Assembly: GCF_900580675.1 (NCBI RefSeq)
Contig: NZ_UTBG01000243.1
Span: 23,216 to 87,215 of the forward strand
Origin: Pseudomonas viridiflava
Lineage (GTDB): Bacteria > Pseudomonadota > Gammaproteobacteria > Pseudomonadales > Pseudomonadaceae
DNA: 64,000 nucleotides
Direction of reading: 5' to 3'
Positions 42,777 to 51,051 of this stretch are shown here, one piece after another. Numbering within the stretch: the stretch's first letter is position 1; each line of letters opens with the position of its first letter. The translations under genes were made by a program, and so were the position numbers. Under the pieces are notes generated by a model. The model had not been told where the DNA came from, made no database searches, and saw nothing but the letters and a program-made list of their open reading frames with translations.

Positions 42777-43394
42777 ATGAACGCCTCACCCATCGTTTTT
42801 CTCGCCACATTGCTACTGACCCCTACCGTACTGGCCGCCAGCAGCGCCGACTTCGCCGTCACGGGCACCATCACGCCCAACGCTTGTGAACCCATGCTCT
42901 CCGGCGGAGGCATAGTGGATTTCGGAAAAATGACGGCCAAGGAACTCAGCGCAGACCAGCCCACGTTACTGCCGCGCCAGACCGTACAGTTGGCAATCCA
43001 GTGTGACGCGCCGACATTCCTCGCGCTGAGTACCATCGATAACCGCCCGGGCACCAGCGCGATCAACCCGAACTGGCACGGCCTGGGCACAACCACCGAC
43101 GATGAAAAACTCGGCAGTGTGGGGTTTGGCCTTTACAACCAGATCGCTGATGGCGTCGCTGTCCAGACGATTACCTCCGAAAATGGCGGTGCCAGCTGGA
43201 TACCGTCGGTCTACCTGGGCAGCAACGTGCTGACCGCCATCGCCGCCCTCGGCAGCCGCTACACGCCAATTGCCGTGACGCGCTTCACCGCCGACCTGAA
43301 CCTGTACACCGTGATTGACGGTACCGATCGCCTGACCGTGCTGGACGAAGTCCCGCTGGACGGCCACGCGACCGTGCAACTGAAGTACCTGTAA
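42777..43394 (+). CDS. DUF1120 fimbrial subunit, second copy
   Basis: A 205-aa subunit with a short signal peptide (about 1-19, ending VLAAS), donor-type strand ADFAVTGTITPNAC, block SGGGIVDFGKMT, second Cys in IQCDAP, and C-terminus LKYL. It is shorter than its neighbours and differs from them through the middle (residues 90-150). 43 bp separate it from the first copy and 39 bp from the third. Confidence 0.87.
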   Translation: MNASPIVFLATLLLTPTVLAASSADFAVTGTITPNACEPMLSGGGIVDFGKMTAKELSADQPTLLPRQTVQLAIQCDAPTFLALSTIDNRPGTSAINPNWHGLGTTTDDEKLGSVGFGLYNQIADGVAVQTITSENGGASWIPSVYLGSNVLTAIAALGSRYTPIAVTRFTADLNLYTVIDGTDRLTVLDEVPLDGHATVQLKYL

Positions 43395-43433
43395 TTCCAT
43401 ACCCACTGCCCCACTCAAGGAAGCGTGTGCTCC

Positions 43434-44066
43434 ATGAAACTTACGCTCAAGGCCCTGGCCACCGCGCTGCTGATCAGTGCCAGCGCTGCTGCCATGGCGG
43501 CGTCCAGCGTCGACCTGTCGGTCAAGGGGGTGATTACCCCGAATGCCTGCACTCCCAGCCTGTCCGGCGGCGGAGTGGTCGACTACGGCAAAATTTCCGC
43601 CAAAGACCTGAACCTCACCACCTCCACGGCACTGCCCTTCGCCAACCTGCAACTGAGCATTACGTGCGATGGCAACACCCTGTTTGCCGTCAAGGGCACC
43701 GACAACCGCGCCGGCTCAAGTTCCGGTGACGGCACGCGCCCCTATGGCATGGGGCTGATCAATGGCAACCAGAAGCTGGGGTTCTACACGGTCAACCTGA
43801 TGAACCCCGTAGCGGACAGCGTCGCGACGAAGGTGCTGGAGTCCCTGGACAACGGCACCACTTGGCGTGACAACTGGACGGGAATGCCGCCGTTGTCCCT
43901 GGCAGCTTTCGGCGACAACTCATCGGGGACCTGGCTGCCCATTCCGATTACCCAAGTGACCGCTGACATGAACATCTGGGGCTACATCGCACGGGCCGAC
44001 AGCCTGGACCTGAGCGATGAACACCCCATCGACGGCTCGGCCACGTTCGAAGTGATCTACCTGTAA
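43434..44066 (+). CDS. DUF1120 fimbrial subunit, third copy
   Basis: A 210-aa subunit close to the first copy: VDLSVKGVITPNACTP, SGGGVVDYGKISAKDLN, ITCDGN, DNRAGSS, GMGLINGNQKLGFY, C-terminus VIYL. The signal peptide is about 1-25. The ATG at 43434 has GGAAG upstream; a GTG at 43425 is possible but less likely. The pair with the first copy suggests a gene duplication within the operon. A GC hairpin follows it. Confidence 0.88.
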   Translation: MKLTLKALATALLISASAAAMAASSVDLSVKGVITPNACTPSLSGGGVVDYGKISAKDLNLTTSTALPFANLQLSITCDGNTLFAVKGTDNRAGSSSGDGTRPYGMGLINGNQKLGFYTVNLMNPVADSVATKVLESLDNGTTWRDNWTGMPPLSLAAFGDNSSGTWLPIPITQVTADMNIWGYIARADSLDLSDEHPIDGSATFEVIYL

Positions 44067-44072
44067 AACCAC

Positions 44073-44096
44073 CGCCTCGCCTTTCGCGGCGAGGCG
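44073..44096 (+). other. Hairpin between third and fourth subunit genes
   Basis: CGCCTCGCC-TTTCGC-GGCGAGGCG, a perfect 9-bp stem 6 nt after the third subunit stop. Without a T-run it is more likely an mRNA stabiliser or partial attenuator that would favour the first three subunits. Confidence 0.55.
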
Positions 44097-44126
44097 CCCT
44101 ACTGCACCAAACACATTGAAGACCGA

Positions 44127-44756
44127 ATGATGAACAGAACCCTACGCCTGTGCGCGGCGCTGTTATTACTCAACACCGGCTCTACAGTGTTTGCCAGCAC
44201 CGTCACTGACTTGACCCTCGCGGGCCTGGTCACCCCCAGCTCCTGCACCGTCGGTCTTTCCGGCAGTGGGGTCATCGACCACGGCACAATCCCGGCTCAT
44301 ACCCTGAACCGGGAAACCCCCACCCCACTGCCCAGCCAATGGCTGGAGGTGGAGATCAACTGCAGCGGCCCCTTACTGTTTGCCTTGATCGGCCTGGACA
44401 GCCGCGAAGATTCGTCTTCAGCGCCGGCCACTGCCTATGGGCTGGGCAATAACCCCCATGCGCCCAGCGAACACCTGGGCTCCGTCAGCCTGGTGTTTGA
44501 GGCCGCACAGGGCGACGGCAACGCGATGCAGTCGCTTGCGTCAACCACCCACGGCGGCCTCTGGTTTCCCCAACCGGCGATCCACCCCAGGACCCTGATG
44601 GGCTTTGCCCGCCCCGGCCGACCGTTTCCCGAGCCCATCATCAGGCTGACCACCCGGATCCGCGCGCACACCACCATCAACCCGGCCAACCGACTGACCC
44701 TCAGGCAGGACGTTCCTCTCGACGGTTCATTGGTTCTGGACCTGCGTTACCTCTAA
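44127..44756 (+). CDS. DUF1120 fimbrial subunit, fourth (divergent) copy
   Basis: A 209-aa subunit with a signal peptide (about 1-24). The family frame is kept (LTLAGLVTPSSC, SGSGVIDHGTIP, INCSGP, C-terminus LRYL), but it is the least similar of the early four. It lacks the CD pair after the second Cys and the DNRAGS block (it has LDSREDSSS), and it is proline-rich in the C-terminal half. It may be a terminator or adaptor subunit; no direct evidence. Confidence 0.85.
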   Translation: MMNRTLRLCAALLLLNTGSTVFASTVTDLTLAGLVTPSSCTVGLSGSGVIDHGTIPAHTLNRETPTPLPSQWLEVEINCSGPLLFALIGLDSREDSSSAPATAYGLGNNPHAPSEHLGSVSLVFEAAQGDGNAMQSLASTTHGGLWFPQPAIHPRTLMGFARPGRPFPEPIIRLTTRIRAHTTINPANRLTLRQDVPLDGSLVLDLRYL

Positions 44757-44784
44757 GCCCTGCGATCACTTTAGGAACTGCATC

Positions 44785-45483
44785 ATGAAAACCTCTCCAA
44801 CCTTGCTGGCCCTGGGCTGGCTGCTGAGCACCCAGGTGTTTGCCGACGGCATGGTGCCCGACACCTCTGTAGTGATCGTCAACGAGGCCGACGGCGAAGC
44901 CTCGGTGTCAGTGACCAACACCGACGGCAAACTGGCGTTGCTGCACGTCACCCTCGAAGACATCCCGGAAGACACCGAGTCGCTGCTATTCGTCACCCCG
45001 CCGCTGTCCCGGGTCGAGGCCGATAAAAGCCAGCTGGTGCGCTTCATACTGCAGAACCGCACGCCCCTGCAAACCCAACGCCTGAAGCGGGTGATCTTCG
45101 AGGGCATGCCCAAGGAACGCGATGCCGCCCAGGCCGGGCATGCGCGCGTGGGCGTGACCGTGCGCCAGAACCTGCCGCTGATCATTCACCCCAAGGGCCT
45201 GGCGCCCAATCGCACGCCCTGGACCGGTTTGACCTGGTCCTTGAATGATGGGCACCTCAACATCGCCAACCCAACGCCCTATGTAGTGCGCCTGGCCCAG
45301 GAGCTGCAATTGCTGCCCGGCAAGCAAGGCCTGATGCTGCCACGCACCTACGTGTTGCCCGGCGAAACCTTGCGGCTCAGTACAGCGCACACTGCCACGG
45401 CCGTGCGCCTGCAACCGGCCACCGTCTACGGGTTCGCCGTCGCCGCCTATGAAGCCCCGATCACCGCAGCCAACGCTGAATAA
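44785..45483 (+). CDS. Periplasmic fimbrial chaperone (PapD family)
   Basis: A 232-aa periplasmic chaperone that folds subunits by donor-strand complementation. The signal peptide is about 1-20 (QVFA). The two Ig-like domains show the family blocks VNEADGEASVSVTN, TPPLSRVEADKSQLVRFIL (the edge-strand region) and VRQNLPLIIHPKGL, with the Lys that anchors the subunit C-terminus. It lies 28 bp after the fourth subunit. It resembles the YhcA type found with DUF1120 subunits in E. coli. Confidence 0.93.
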   Translation: MKTSPTLLALGWLLSTQVFADGMVPDTSVVIVNEADGEASVSVTNTDGKLALLHVTLEDIPEDTESLLFVTPPLSRVEADKSQLVRFILQNRTPLQTQRLKRVIFEGMPKERDAAQAGHARVGVTVRQNLPLIIHPKGLAPNRTPWTGLTWSLNDGHLNIANPTPYVVRLAQELQLLPGKQGLMLPRTYVLPGETLRLSTAHTATAVRLQPATVYGFAVAAYEAPITAANAE

Positions 45484-45487
45484 CGAA

Positions 45488-45539
45488 GTGACAGCCCTGT
45501 GACTGTCACCGGGAAGCCAGCCACCCGTTGCTGACTTCC
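45488..45539 (+). other. Two successive hairpins between chaperone and usher genes
   Basis: First: GTGACAG (45488-45494) / CTGTCAC (45503-45509). Second: GGAAGCCAGC / GCTGACTTCC (about 45513-45539, one mismatch). They fill most of the 65-bp gap before a usher gene that lacks an ATG start. Confidence 0.5.
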
Positions 45540-45548
45540 ATAACTTGA

Positions 45549-47993
45549 GTGCCTTACGTGAACACAGTAACCACTGACCCGGCCGGCGAAGCCGTGCCCG
45601 ACTGTCCTTTGCGCCCGGCCCTGATCAGGGCCGCGCTGCCATTGACCATGGCCCTGCTGTCGGCCGATGCCTGGGCGGATGCATTCGACGCCCAAACCTT
45701 GCACCAACGCGGTATCGACCCGGAGCTGGCCTACCTGTTGCTGGATGCACCGCGCTATACCCACGGCCGCCATGCCGTCAGCATGAACGTGAATGGCCTG
45801 CGCCGTGGACGAATCAATGCACAGTTCGACAGCCAGGGCGCGCTGTGTTTTGACCGGCCGCTGTTGGACGCCGCCGACCTCGTGGTACCCGCGCCGCTGG
45901 GCGACAGCGGTTGCCATGACTTCCTCGGCGAATACCCGCAAACCGTGGTGGAGCAAGACCCTGCCAACCTGAGCATCAGCCTGGTCGTGCCCACCGACGC
46001 CCTGCGCCCGCGCCAGCGCGAACTCTCAGGTTTTGAAACCGGCGGGTTCGCCGCGTTGCTCAACTACGACATCACCGGGTTGTACAACCGTTACGGCGAC
46101 GATTCCAGCCGCTTCGGCTCAGCCAATACCGAGCTGGGCTTCAACGCGGGCGACTGGATCGTACGCAGCCGCCAGGTGCAGACCTGGCAAGATTCCCGAT
46201 CACGCACCACCCACTTGGAAGCCTACGCCCAGCGCACGTTCGCCGAGCAGCAGGCAGTGCTGCAGGCCGGGCAGATCAACCTTTACAACCCGGTGTTGTC
46301 CTCGGCGCAGATCACCGGCATGCAGCTATTTACCGAACAAGCGCTGCAGGATCAGGAACAGGGCTCGACCATCAGCGGCATCGCCAACAGCCCGGCACAG
46401 GTCGAGGTGCGCCAGAACGGCGCGTTGATTCACTCGACCGTGGTGCCGGCGGGGCCGTTCTCGCTCACCGATGTACGGCGCCTGAACACCCGCGCCGACG
46501 TTGAAGTCACGGTTAAGGAAAGCAGCGGCGAAGCGCGGCGTTTTACCGTGCCGGCCGCCATGCTTGGCATCGGCCTGCCGGCGCCGGGTTACTCGCTGGG
46601 CGCCGGGCGCGTGCGGAATATCGGCAATACCCGCGGTGACGATCCGTGGGTCATCAGTGGCGGTTGGAGCGGTGCGCTGGGCCCACGGCTGAGCGTGGGT
46701 GGCGGTGGGTTGGTCGCCGAGGATTACCGGGCGGCTGGCGTCAGCCTCGGCCTGTTGCCGTGGCCCGATGGCCAGGTGCAACTGTCGACCCAGGTGGCCG
46801 ACGCCCAGCGCCAACGCGAGCGCGGGCTGCAAACCGACCTGACCTTCTCCCAGCGCCTGGGCCAGCAGTGGTCGGTTACCGCCGGCACCTCCCATCGCAC
46901 GATGGGCTACCGCGAACTGGAAGACGCCGCCTACTACGATTCGCGCGACGACGAGGGCCGGCGCACCCGCTACCGCGACCAGCAGAGCCTGTCGATTGGT
47001 TGGGCCCATCCGTGGCTCGGCGCGTTCAATGGAGGCATGGCGCGCACCACCACGTTCAATGGCGAAAACAGCAGCCGTGCGCTGGCGTCGTGGGGCACCA
47101 GCGTGCGCGGCGTGTCCCTGTCGGCCAGCGCCGAATGGCAGGTCAGCGGTCGCCAGAACGACGAGAACGCGGTGTACTTGAACCTCAGCGTGCCCCTCGG
47201 TGAAAACCGCCGCGGCCGTGCCTGGGTGCGCAACTCAGGGGGCGAGCACCGCATCGGACTGGGCGTGAACGAGCAGGTCGACGATCAACTCAGCTATCGG
47301 GTCAGCGCCGAGCACGACAGCCGCGACCGCCAAGTGGAATCGACCCTCGGTGTGTCCTATCTGCCGCGCTACGCACAGTTGGACCTCAACTACAGCCGCT
47401 CCGACGCCGAGCGCTCCAGTTACCAGGGCGGCGCGCGCGGCGCGGTGGTGGCCCATAGCAGTGGCGTGACCTTCTCGCCCTACCCGGTACGCGACACGTT
47501 TGCGCTGGTGTCCGTGGGTGATATGCCCGGGGTCAAGCTCACCACACCGAGCGGCCCGGTGTGGACCGACGCCTTCGGCCAGGCGGTGGTGCCGCAAGTG
47601 TCGGCCTACGGCCGCAGCCCCGTGGAAGTACAGACCCAATCGCTGCCTCGCAATGCCGATATCAGCAACGGCCTGGCCGTGATTACCGCCGGGCGCGGCG
47701 CCGTGGACCGCGTGGAATTTGGCGTGGCGCTGACCCGCCGTGCCTTGCTCACGGTCACCACTGACAACGGCAAGCCGCTGCCCCGTGGCGCCACAGTGAG
47801 CACCGCCGATGGCGAGTTCGTGACCCTGGTGCAGGAAGGCAGCCAGGTGTTCCTGCCGAATGTACTCGACGCCCGCCGCCTGTGGATCAAGGCAGCGGGC
47901 ATGAGCCGCTGTGAACTGCAGGTCGACCTCGCGCAAAAAGCCGACCCGCAGGTGTATTTCGAAACCGCCCCGGCGCGCTGTGTGACGCCATGA
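45549..47993 (+). CDS. Outer-membrane fimbrial usher
   Basis: An 814-aa outer-membrane pore that assembles and secretes the subunits. It has an N-terminal subunit-binding domain after a signal sequence (cut after AWA, about residue 43), a 24-strand barrel with an internal plug (about 250-340), and C-terminal Ig-like domains ending ETAPARCVTP with a Cys pair (CELQ...RCV). No ATG is near. The GTG at 45549 or the GTG at 45558 must serve, both with weak ribosome sites, which suggests low usher synthesis. Confidence 0.93.
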   Translation: MPYVNTVTTDPAGEAVPDCPLRPALIRAALPLTMALLSADAWADAFDAQTLHQRGIDPELAYLLLDAPRYTHGRHAVSMNVNGLRRGRINAQFDSQGALCFDRPLLDAADLVVPAPLGDSGCHDFLGEYPQTVVEQDPANLSISLVVPTDALRPRQRELSGFETGGFAALLNYDITGLYNRYGDDSSRFGSANTELGFNAGDWIVRSRQVQTWQDSRSRTTHLEAYAQRTFAEQQAVLQAGQINLYNPVLSSAQITGMQLFTEQALQDQEQGSTISGIANSPAQVEVRQNGALIHSTVVPAGPFSLTDVRRLNTRADVEVTVKESSGEARRFTVPAAMLGIGLPAPGYSLGAGRVRNIGNTRGDDPWVISGGWSGALGPRLSVGGGGLVAEDYRAAGVSLGLLPWPDGQVQLSTQVADAQRQRERGLQTDLTFSQRLGQQWSVTAGTSHRTMGYRELEDAAYYDSRDDEGRRTRYRDQQSLSIGWAHPWLGAFNGGMARTTTFNGENSSRALASWGTSVRGVSLSASAEWQVSGRQNDENAVYLNLSVPLGENRRGRAWVRNSGGEHRIGLGVNEQVDDQLSYRVSAEHDSRDRQVESTLGVSYLPRYAQLDLNYSRSDAERSSYQGGARGAVVAHSSGVTFSPYPVRDTFALVSVGDMPGVKLTTPSGPVWTDAFGQAVVPQVSAYGRSPVEVQTQSLPRNADISNGLAVITAGRGAVDRVEFGVALTRRALLTVTTDNGKPLPRGATVSTADGEFVTLVQEGSQVFLPNVLDARRLWIKAAGMSRCELQVDLAQKADPQVYFETAPARCVTP

Positions 47994-48004
47994 GGAAGAC
48001 GTTG

Positions 48005-49123
48005 ATGAAGCGATTATTACTGCTGGGATTGGCCGTGAGCGCCGCCCAGGCCCAGGCTGACGACTGCCAGCTCAGCCTGAGCCAGGCGCACCTGGATTTC
48101 GGCGTGCTGAACCGCGCGGTGCAGCGCAACCCGAGCGCACAAATCCAGCTGGGGGAACGCCGCCTGAGCCTGAGCCTGAACTGCCCGGCGCCCACCGACA
48201 TGCATGTGTTTTACCGAGCCCTGGCCGCGACCGTCGAGCGTTACCGCTTTACCGAGCACGGCAGCTACCGCGTGCACGCCAGCGATGCAGTACTCGACGG
48301 CCAAGCCGTGGAACTGGGCCTGGTCACCGGGCAAGGCCAAATGCCAACCATGCGAGGCAACGCACTCGACTGGCGGCCCGACCACGCGATCGTGCCCTTG
48401 CGCGACAGCATGCCGACCACGGGCAGCAGTTTTTCCGTGCAGTTGCAGGTCAACGCCTGGGCTCAAGCCGAAGCCACCCAAGTGCGCGACGCGGTGACCT
48501 GGGCAGCCAGCGGGCTGATCGACGCGGTTGCCACTGGGCGCGCCCGGGAGTTGTCGATACAAGCCGGCTTCGTTCCCGCGGCCTGCGAAGCCAACTTGTC
48601 CAACGGCGGGATCGTGGATTTTGGCCGGATGTTGGCCAAGAGCTTGAACGTCGACAAGGAAACCGGCCTGGCTTCGCGCAACCTGATGCTGAGCATCGGC
48701 TGCGATGGCCCGACTCGCTTTGCCTTGCGCATGCAAGACAACCGCAAAGGCTCGGCCACCGGTGGCACCGACGAGACCGCCTACGGCCTGGGGGTGGACG
48801 AAAGCCGCAATAAAATCGGCCGCTACTTCCTCTATTTTGACCCTTTGGACCTGAGCGCTGACGCCCTGCCCCAGGTGTACCGCACCGACTCCACCACCGG
48901 CGGCGTGGCCTGGAGCAGCTCCAGCGCCTACCCCATTCACATCGGCAACAACAGTTTGCTCGGCTTTACCGACACACCCGGCAGCCATGCCGGCCCCACG
49001 GCGATCCGCAACCTGAGCGGACAGGTCAGCGTGCGCGCCATTATCGCGCCCATGAACAGCCTGGACCTGCGCACGGAAGTGTTGCTCGACGGCTCGGGCA
49101 CGATTGAAATCTTCTATCCCTGA
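48005..49123 (+). CDS. Two-domain DUF1120 subunit, likely tip protein
   Basis: A 372-aa secreted protein with two pilin-like halves. The N-terminal half (about 20-190) starts DDCQLSLSQAHLDFGVLN, with a second Cys in SLNCPAP, so it also looks like a pilin fold with its own Cys pair. The C-terminal half (about 195-372) is a DUF1120 module (FVPAACEANL, NGGIVDFGRM, IGCDGP) ending IEIFYP. Long two-domain subunits behind an usher are usually tip adhesins. I prefer the ATG at 48005 (GAGGAAG 6 nt upstream, clean signal peptide MKRLLLLGLA). The ATG at 47990 overlaps the usher stop and would add five residues. Confidence 0.87.
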   Translation: MKRLLLLGLAVSAAQAQADDCQLSLSQAHLDFGVLNRAVQRNPSAQIQLGERRLSLSLNCPAPTDMHVFYRALAATVERYRFTEHGSYRVHASDAVLDGQAVELGLVTGQGQMPTMRGNALDWRPDHAIVPLRDSMPTTGSSFSVQLQVNAWAQAEATQVRDAVTWAASGLIDAVATGRARELSIQAGFVPAACEANLSNGGIVDFGRMLAKSLNVDKETGLASRNLMLSIGCDGPTRFALRMQDNRKGSATGGTDETAYGLGVDESRNKIGRYFLYFDPLDLSADALPQVYRTDSTTGGVAWSSSSAYPIHIGNNSLLGFTDTPGSHAGPTAIRNLSGQVSVRAIIAPMNSLDLRTEVLLDGSGTIEIFYP

Positions 49124-49138
49124 TCAAGGAGTACGCTC

Positions 49139-49789
49139 ATGAACCTACGCCCGCTATCGCTTGCAACGCTTTCCCTGCTGACCTTCAGCGCCAGTGCCTT
49201 GGCGGCTTCCAGCGTGGACTTCGCCGTCACCGGCCTGCTCACGCCCAGCGCCTGTACGCCGACACTGTCCGGCGCCGGGTTGATTGACTACGGCAAGATC
49301 TCGCAACAGGACTTGAACCTCGAACGCGGCACGCGCCTGCCGGTGCGCTACCTCACCGTCACCATCAATTGCGACGCGTCGACACGCTACGCCCTGCGCA
49401 TGAGCGACAACCGCGACGGCACCGCCAACGTCAACAGCGAGATTTTCTATGGGCTGGGGCTGGACCCGAGTGGCAACAAGATCGGCCTGTTTTCCCTGAC
49501 GTTCGACCCCAACCAGACGGTAGTCGACACCCTGCCCCAGCCCTACGGTACTGAGTCGACCACAGCTGGCGTGGCCTGGCGCACCGCCAACAGCAACCCG
49601 ATCGACATTGGCTCACGCAGCTTTCTTGGCTTCACCGACACCGCTGGCAGCACCAGCGGACCGACAGCGATCCAGAACCTGAGCAGCACGGTCAGAATCG
49701 ACACGGTGATCGCCGCCAAGCAGAACCTGGACCTGCGAGGCGAGGTGCAGATTGACGGTTCCAGCACCCTTGAAGTCGTGTACCTCTAG
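49139..49789 (+). CDS. DUF1120 fimbrial subunit, last copy
   Basis: A 216-aa subunit. Signal peptide about 1-23, strand VDFAVTGLLTPSAC, block SGAGLIDYGKIS, second Cys in INCDAS, C-terminus VVYL. Beyond the shared frame it resembles the C-terminal half of the two-domain gene just upstream (YGLGLDPSGNKIG, TESTTAGVAW, LGFTDTAGS, GPTAIQNLS), so the two probably arose by duplication. Its TAG stop shares a CTAG palindrome with the stop of the convergent transporter gene. Confidence 0.88.
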   Translation: MNLRPLSLATLSLLTFSASALAASSVDFAVTGLLTPSACTPTLSGAGLIDYGKISQQDLNLERGTRLPVRYLTVTINCDASTRYALRMSDNRDGTANVNSEIFYGLGLDPSGNKIGLFSLTFDPNQTVVDTLPQPYGTESTTAGVAWRTANSNPIDIGSRSFLGFTDTAGSTSGPTAIQNLSSTVRIDTVIAAKQNLDLRGEVQIDGSSTLEVVYL

Positions 49790-51051
49790 ACCTTCTCGCT
49801 GATCACGCCCACATACAGTGCGCGCCCGGCGCCCAACCCCGCGATGATCGCGCCCAGGCCGATCACCGCGAAGATCCAGCCGATGGCCGACCAGCCACCC
49901 GTCCAGTCATGCACCAGGCCGACCGCAAACGGGCCCATGGACGCCAGCGTGTAGCCGATGCCCTGGGCCATGCTCGACAGGTTGGCGGCCACATGGGAGT
50001 CGCGCGAGCGCAGCACGATCAGGGTCAGGGCCAGGCTGAAGGTGCCGCCCTGGCCAAGCCCCAGCAAAATCGCCCAGCCCCACAACCCGTCCAGCGGCGC
50101 GTAGAGGCAACCGAACAGGCCGCCGAGGGTCAGCAGCATCACCACCACAATCGCCAGGCGCTGGTCTTTACCGCGAGTAGCCAGCCAGGGCGCGGCCAGC
50201 GAACTCAACAGTTGCACAATGATCGAACCGGACAGCGCCAGGCCGGCTTCGGTGGCACTCAGGCCCCGGCCGATCAGGATCGACGGCAGCCAGCCGAACA
50301 CGATGTACGCCAGTGACGATTGCAGGCCCATGTACAAGGTCACCTGCCAGGCCAGCGGGTCACGCAGCAAGCCCTTCACCCGGTAAGCAACCTGATGGGC
50401 ACCGTGCTTCTGCCCGACCTGGGGCAGCCAGAACAACGCCGCCAGCAGCGCCGGCAGAATCCAGAAGCCCAGGCCGATGGGCCAACTGTCACCAAAGTAA
50501 TGACTCAGCGGCACCGTCGCACCCGCCGCCAACGCGGCACCCAAACACAAGGCCATGGTGTAGACGCCAGTCATGGCACCCGCCTGTCTAGCGAAATCCC
50601 GCTTGACGATACCCGGCAGCAACACACCGATGATGCCGATGCTCGCGCCGGCAATCAGGCTGCCGGCGAACAAGCCCACTTCACCGAACGAGCTGCGCAG
50701 AATGATACCCGCGGCCAGGGTCAGCAGAATCCCCAACACCACTCGCTCGGCGCCGAAACGTCGGGCCAGGATCGGCGCCGTCGGTGCGAACAGGCCCAGG
50801 CACAGCACCGGCAAGGTGGTCAGCAGACCCGCCTTGGCCGCCGACAACCCCAGGCTCGCGGAAACGTCAGCCAGCAACGGCGACATGCTCGACAGTGCCG
50901 GTCGCAGGTTCAACGCCACCAGGATCAGGCCCAGCAGCAACAGCCACGGGCGGTTCACCACCGGATGGCTGTGTTGCACCACGTCGTCGTCGGCTTCGGC
51001 GTCGATCAACAGTTCTTCGAGTTCACGCGTGCGTTTGGCTTCAAGGTTCAT
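49786..51051 (-). CDS. MFS transporter, CynX/NimT type
   Basis: A 421-aa 12-helix transporter with a charged N-terminal tail (1-33). The CynX/NimT-family opening is ALNLRPALSSMSPLL, followed by APTAPILARRFGAERV after helix 2. Members export or import small polar compounds (cyanate, 2-nitroimidazole); the substrate here is unknown. It overlaps the upstream GntR gene by 11 nt and is probably controlled by it. Confidence 0.9.
   Translation of the reverse strand: MNLEAKRTRELEELLIDAEADDDVVQHSHPVVNRPWLLLLGLILVALNLRPALSSMSPLLADVSASLGLSAAKAGLLTTLPVLCLGLFAPTAPILARRFGAERVVLGILLTLAAGIILRSSFGEVGLFAGSLIAGASIGIIGVLLPGIVKRDFARQAGAMTGVYTMALCLGAALAAGATVPLSHYFGDSWPIGLGFWILPALLAALFWLPQVGQKHGAHQVAYRVKGLLRDPLAWQVTLYMGLQSSLAYIVFGWLPSILIGRGLSATEAGLALSGSIIVQLLSSLAAPWLATRGKDQRLAIVVVMLLTLGGLFGCLYAPLDGLWGWAILLGLGQGGTFSLALTLIVLRSRDSHVAANLSSMAQGIGYTLASMGPFAVGLVHDWTGGWSAIGWIFAVIGLGAIIAGLGAGRALYVGVISEKV

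Noticed and set aside
42777..49789. Separate operon promoters before each fimbrial subunit
   Set aside because: Gaps are 15-65 bp and show hairpins, not promoter hexamers; a single transcript with internal structures is simpler.
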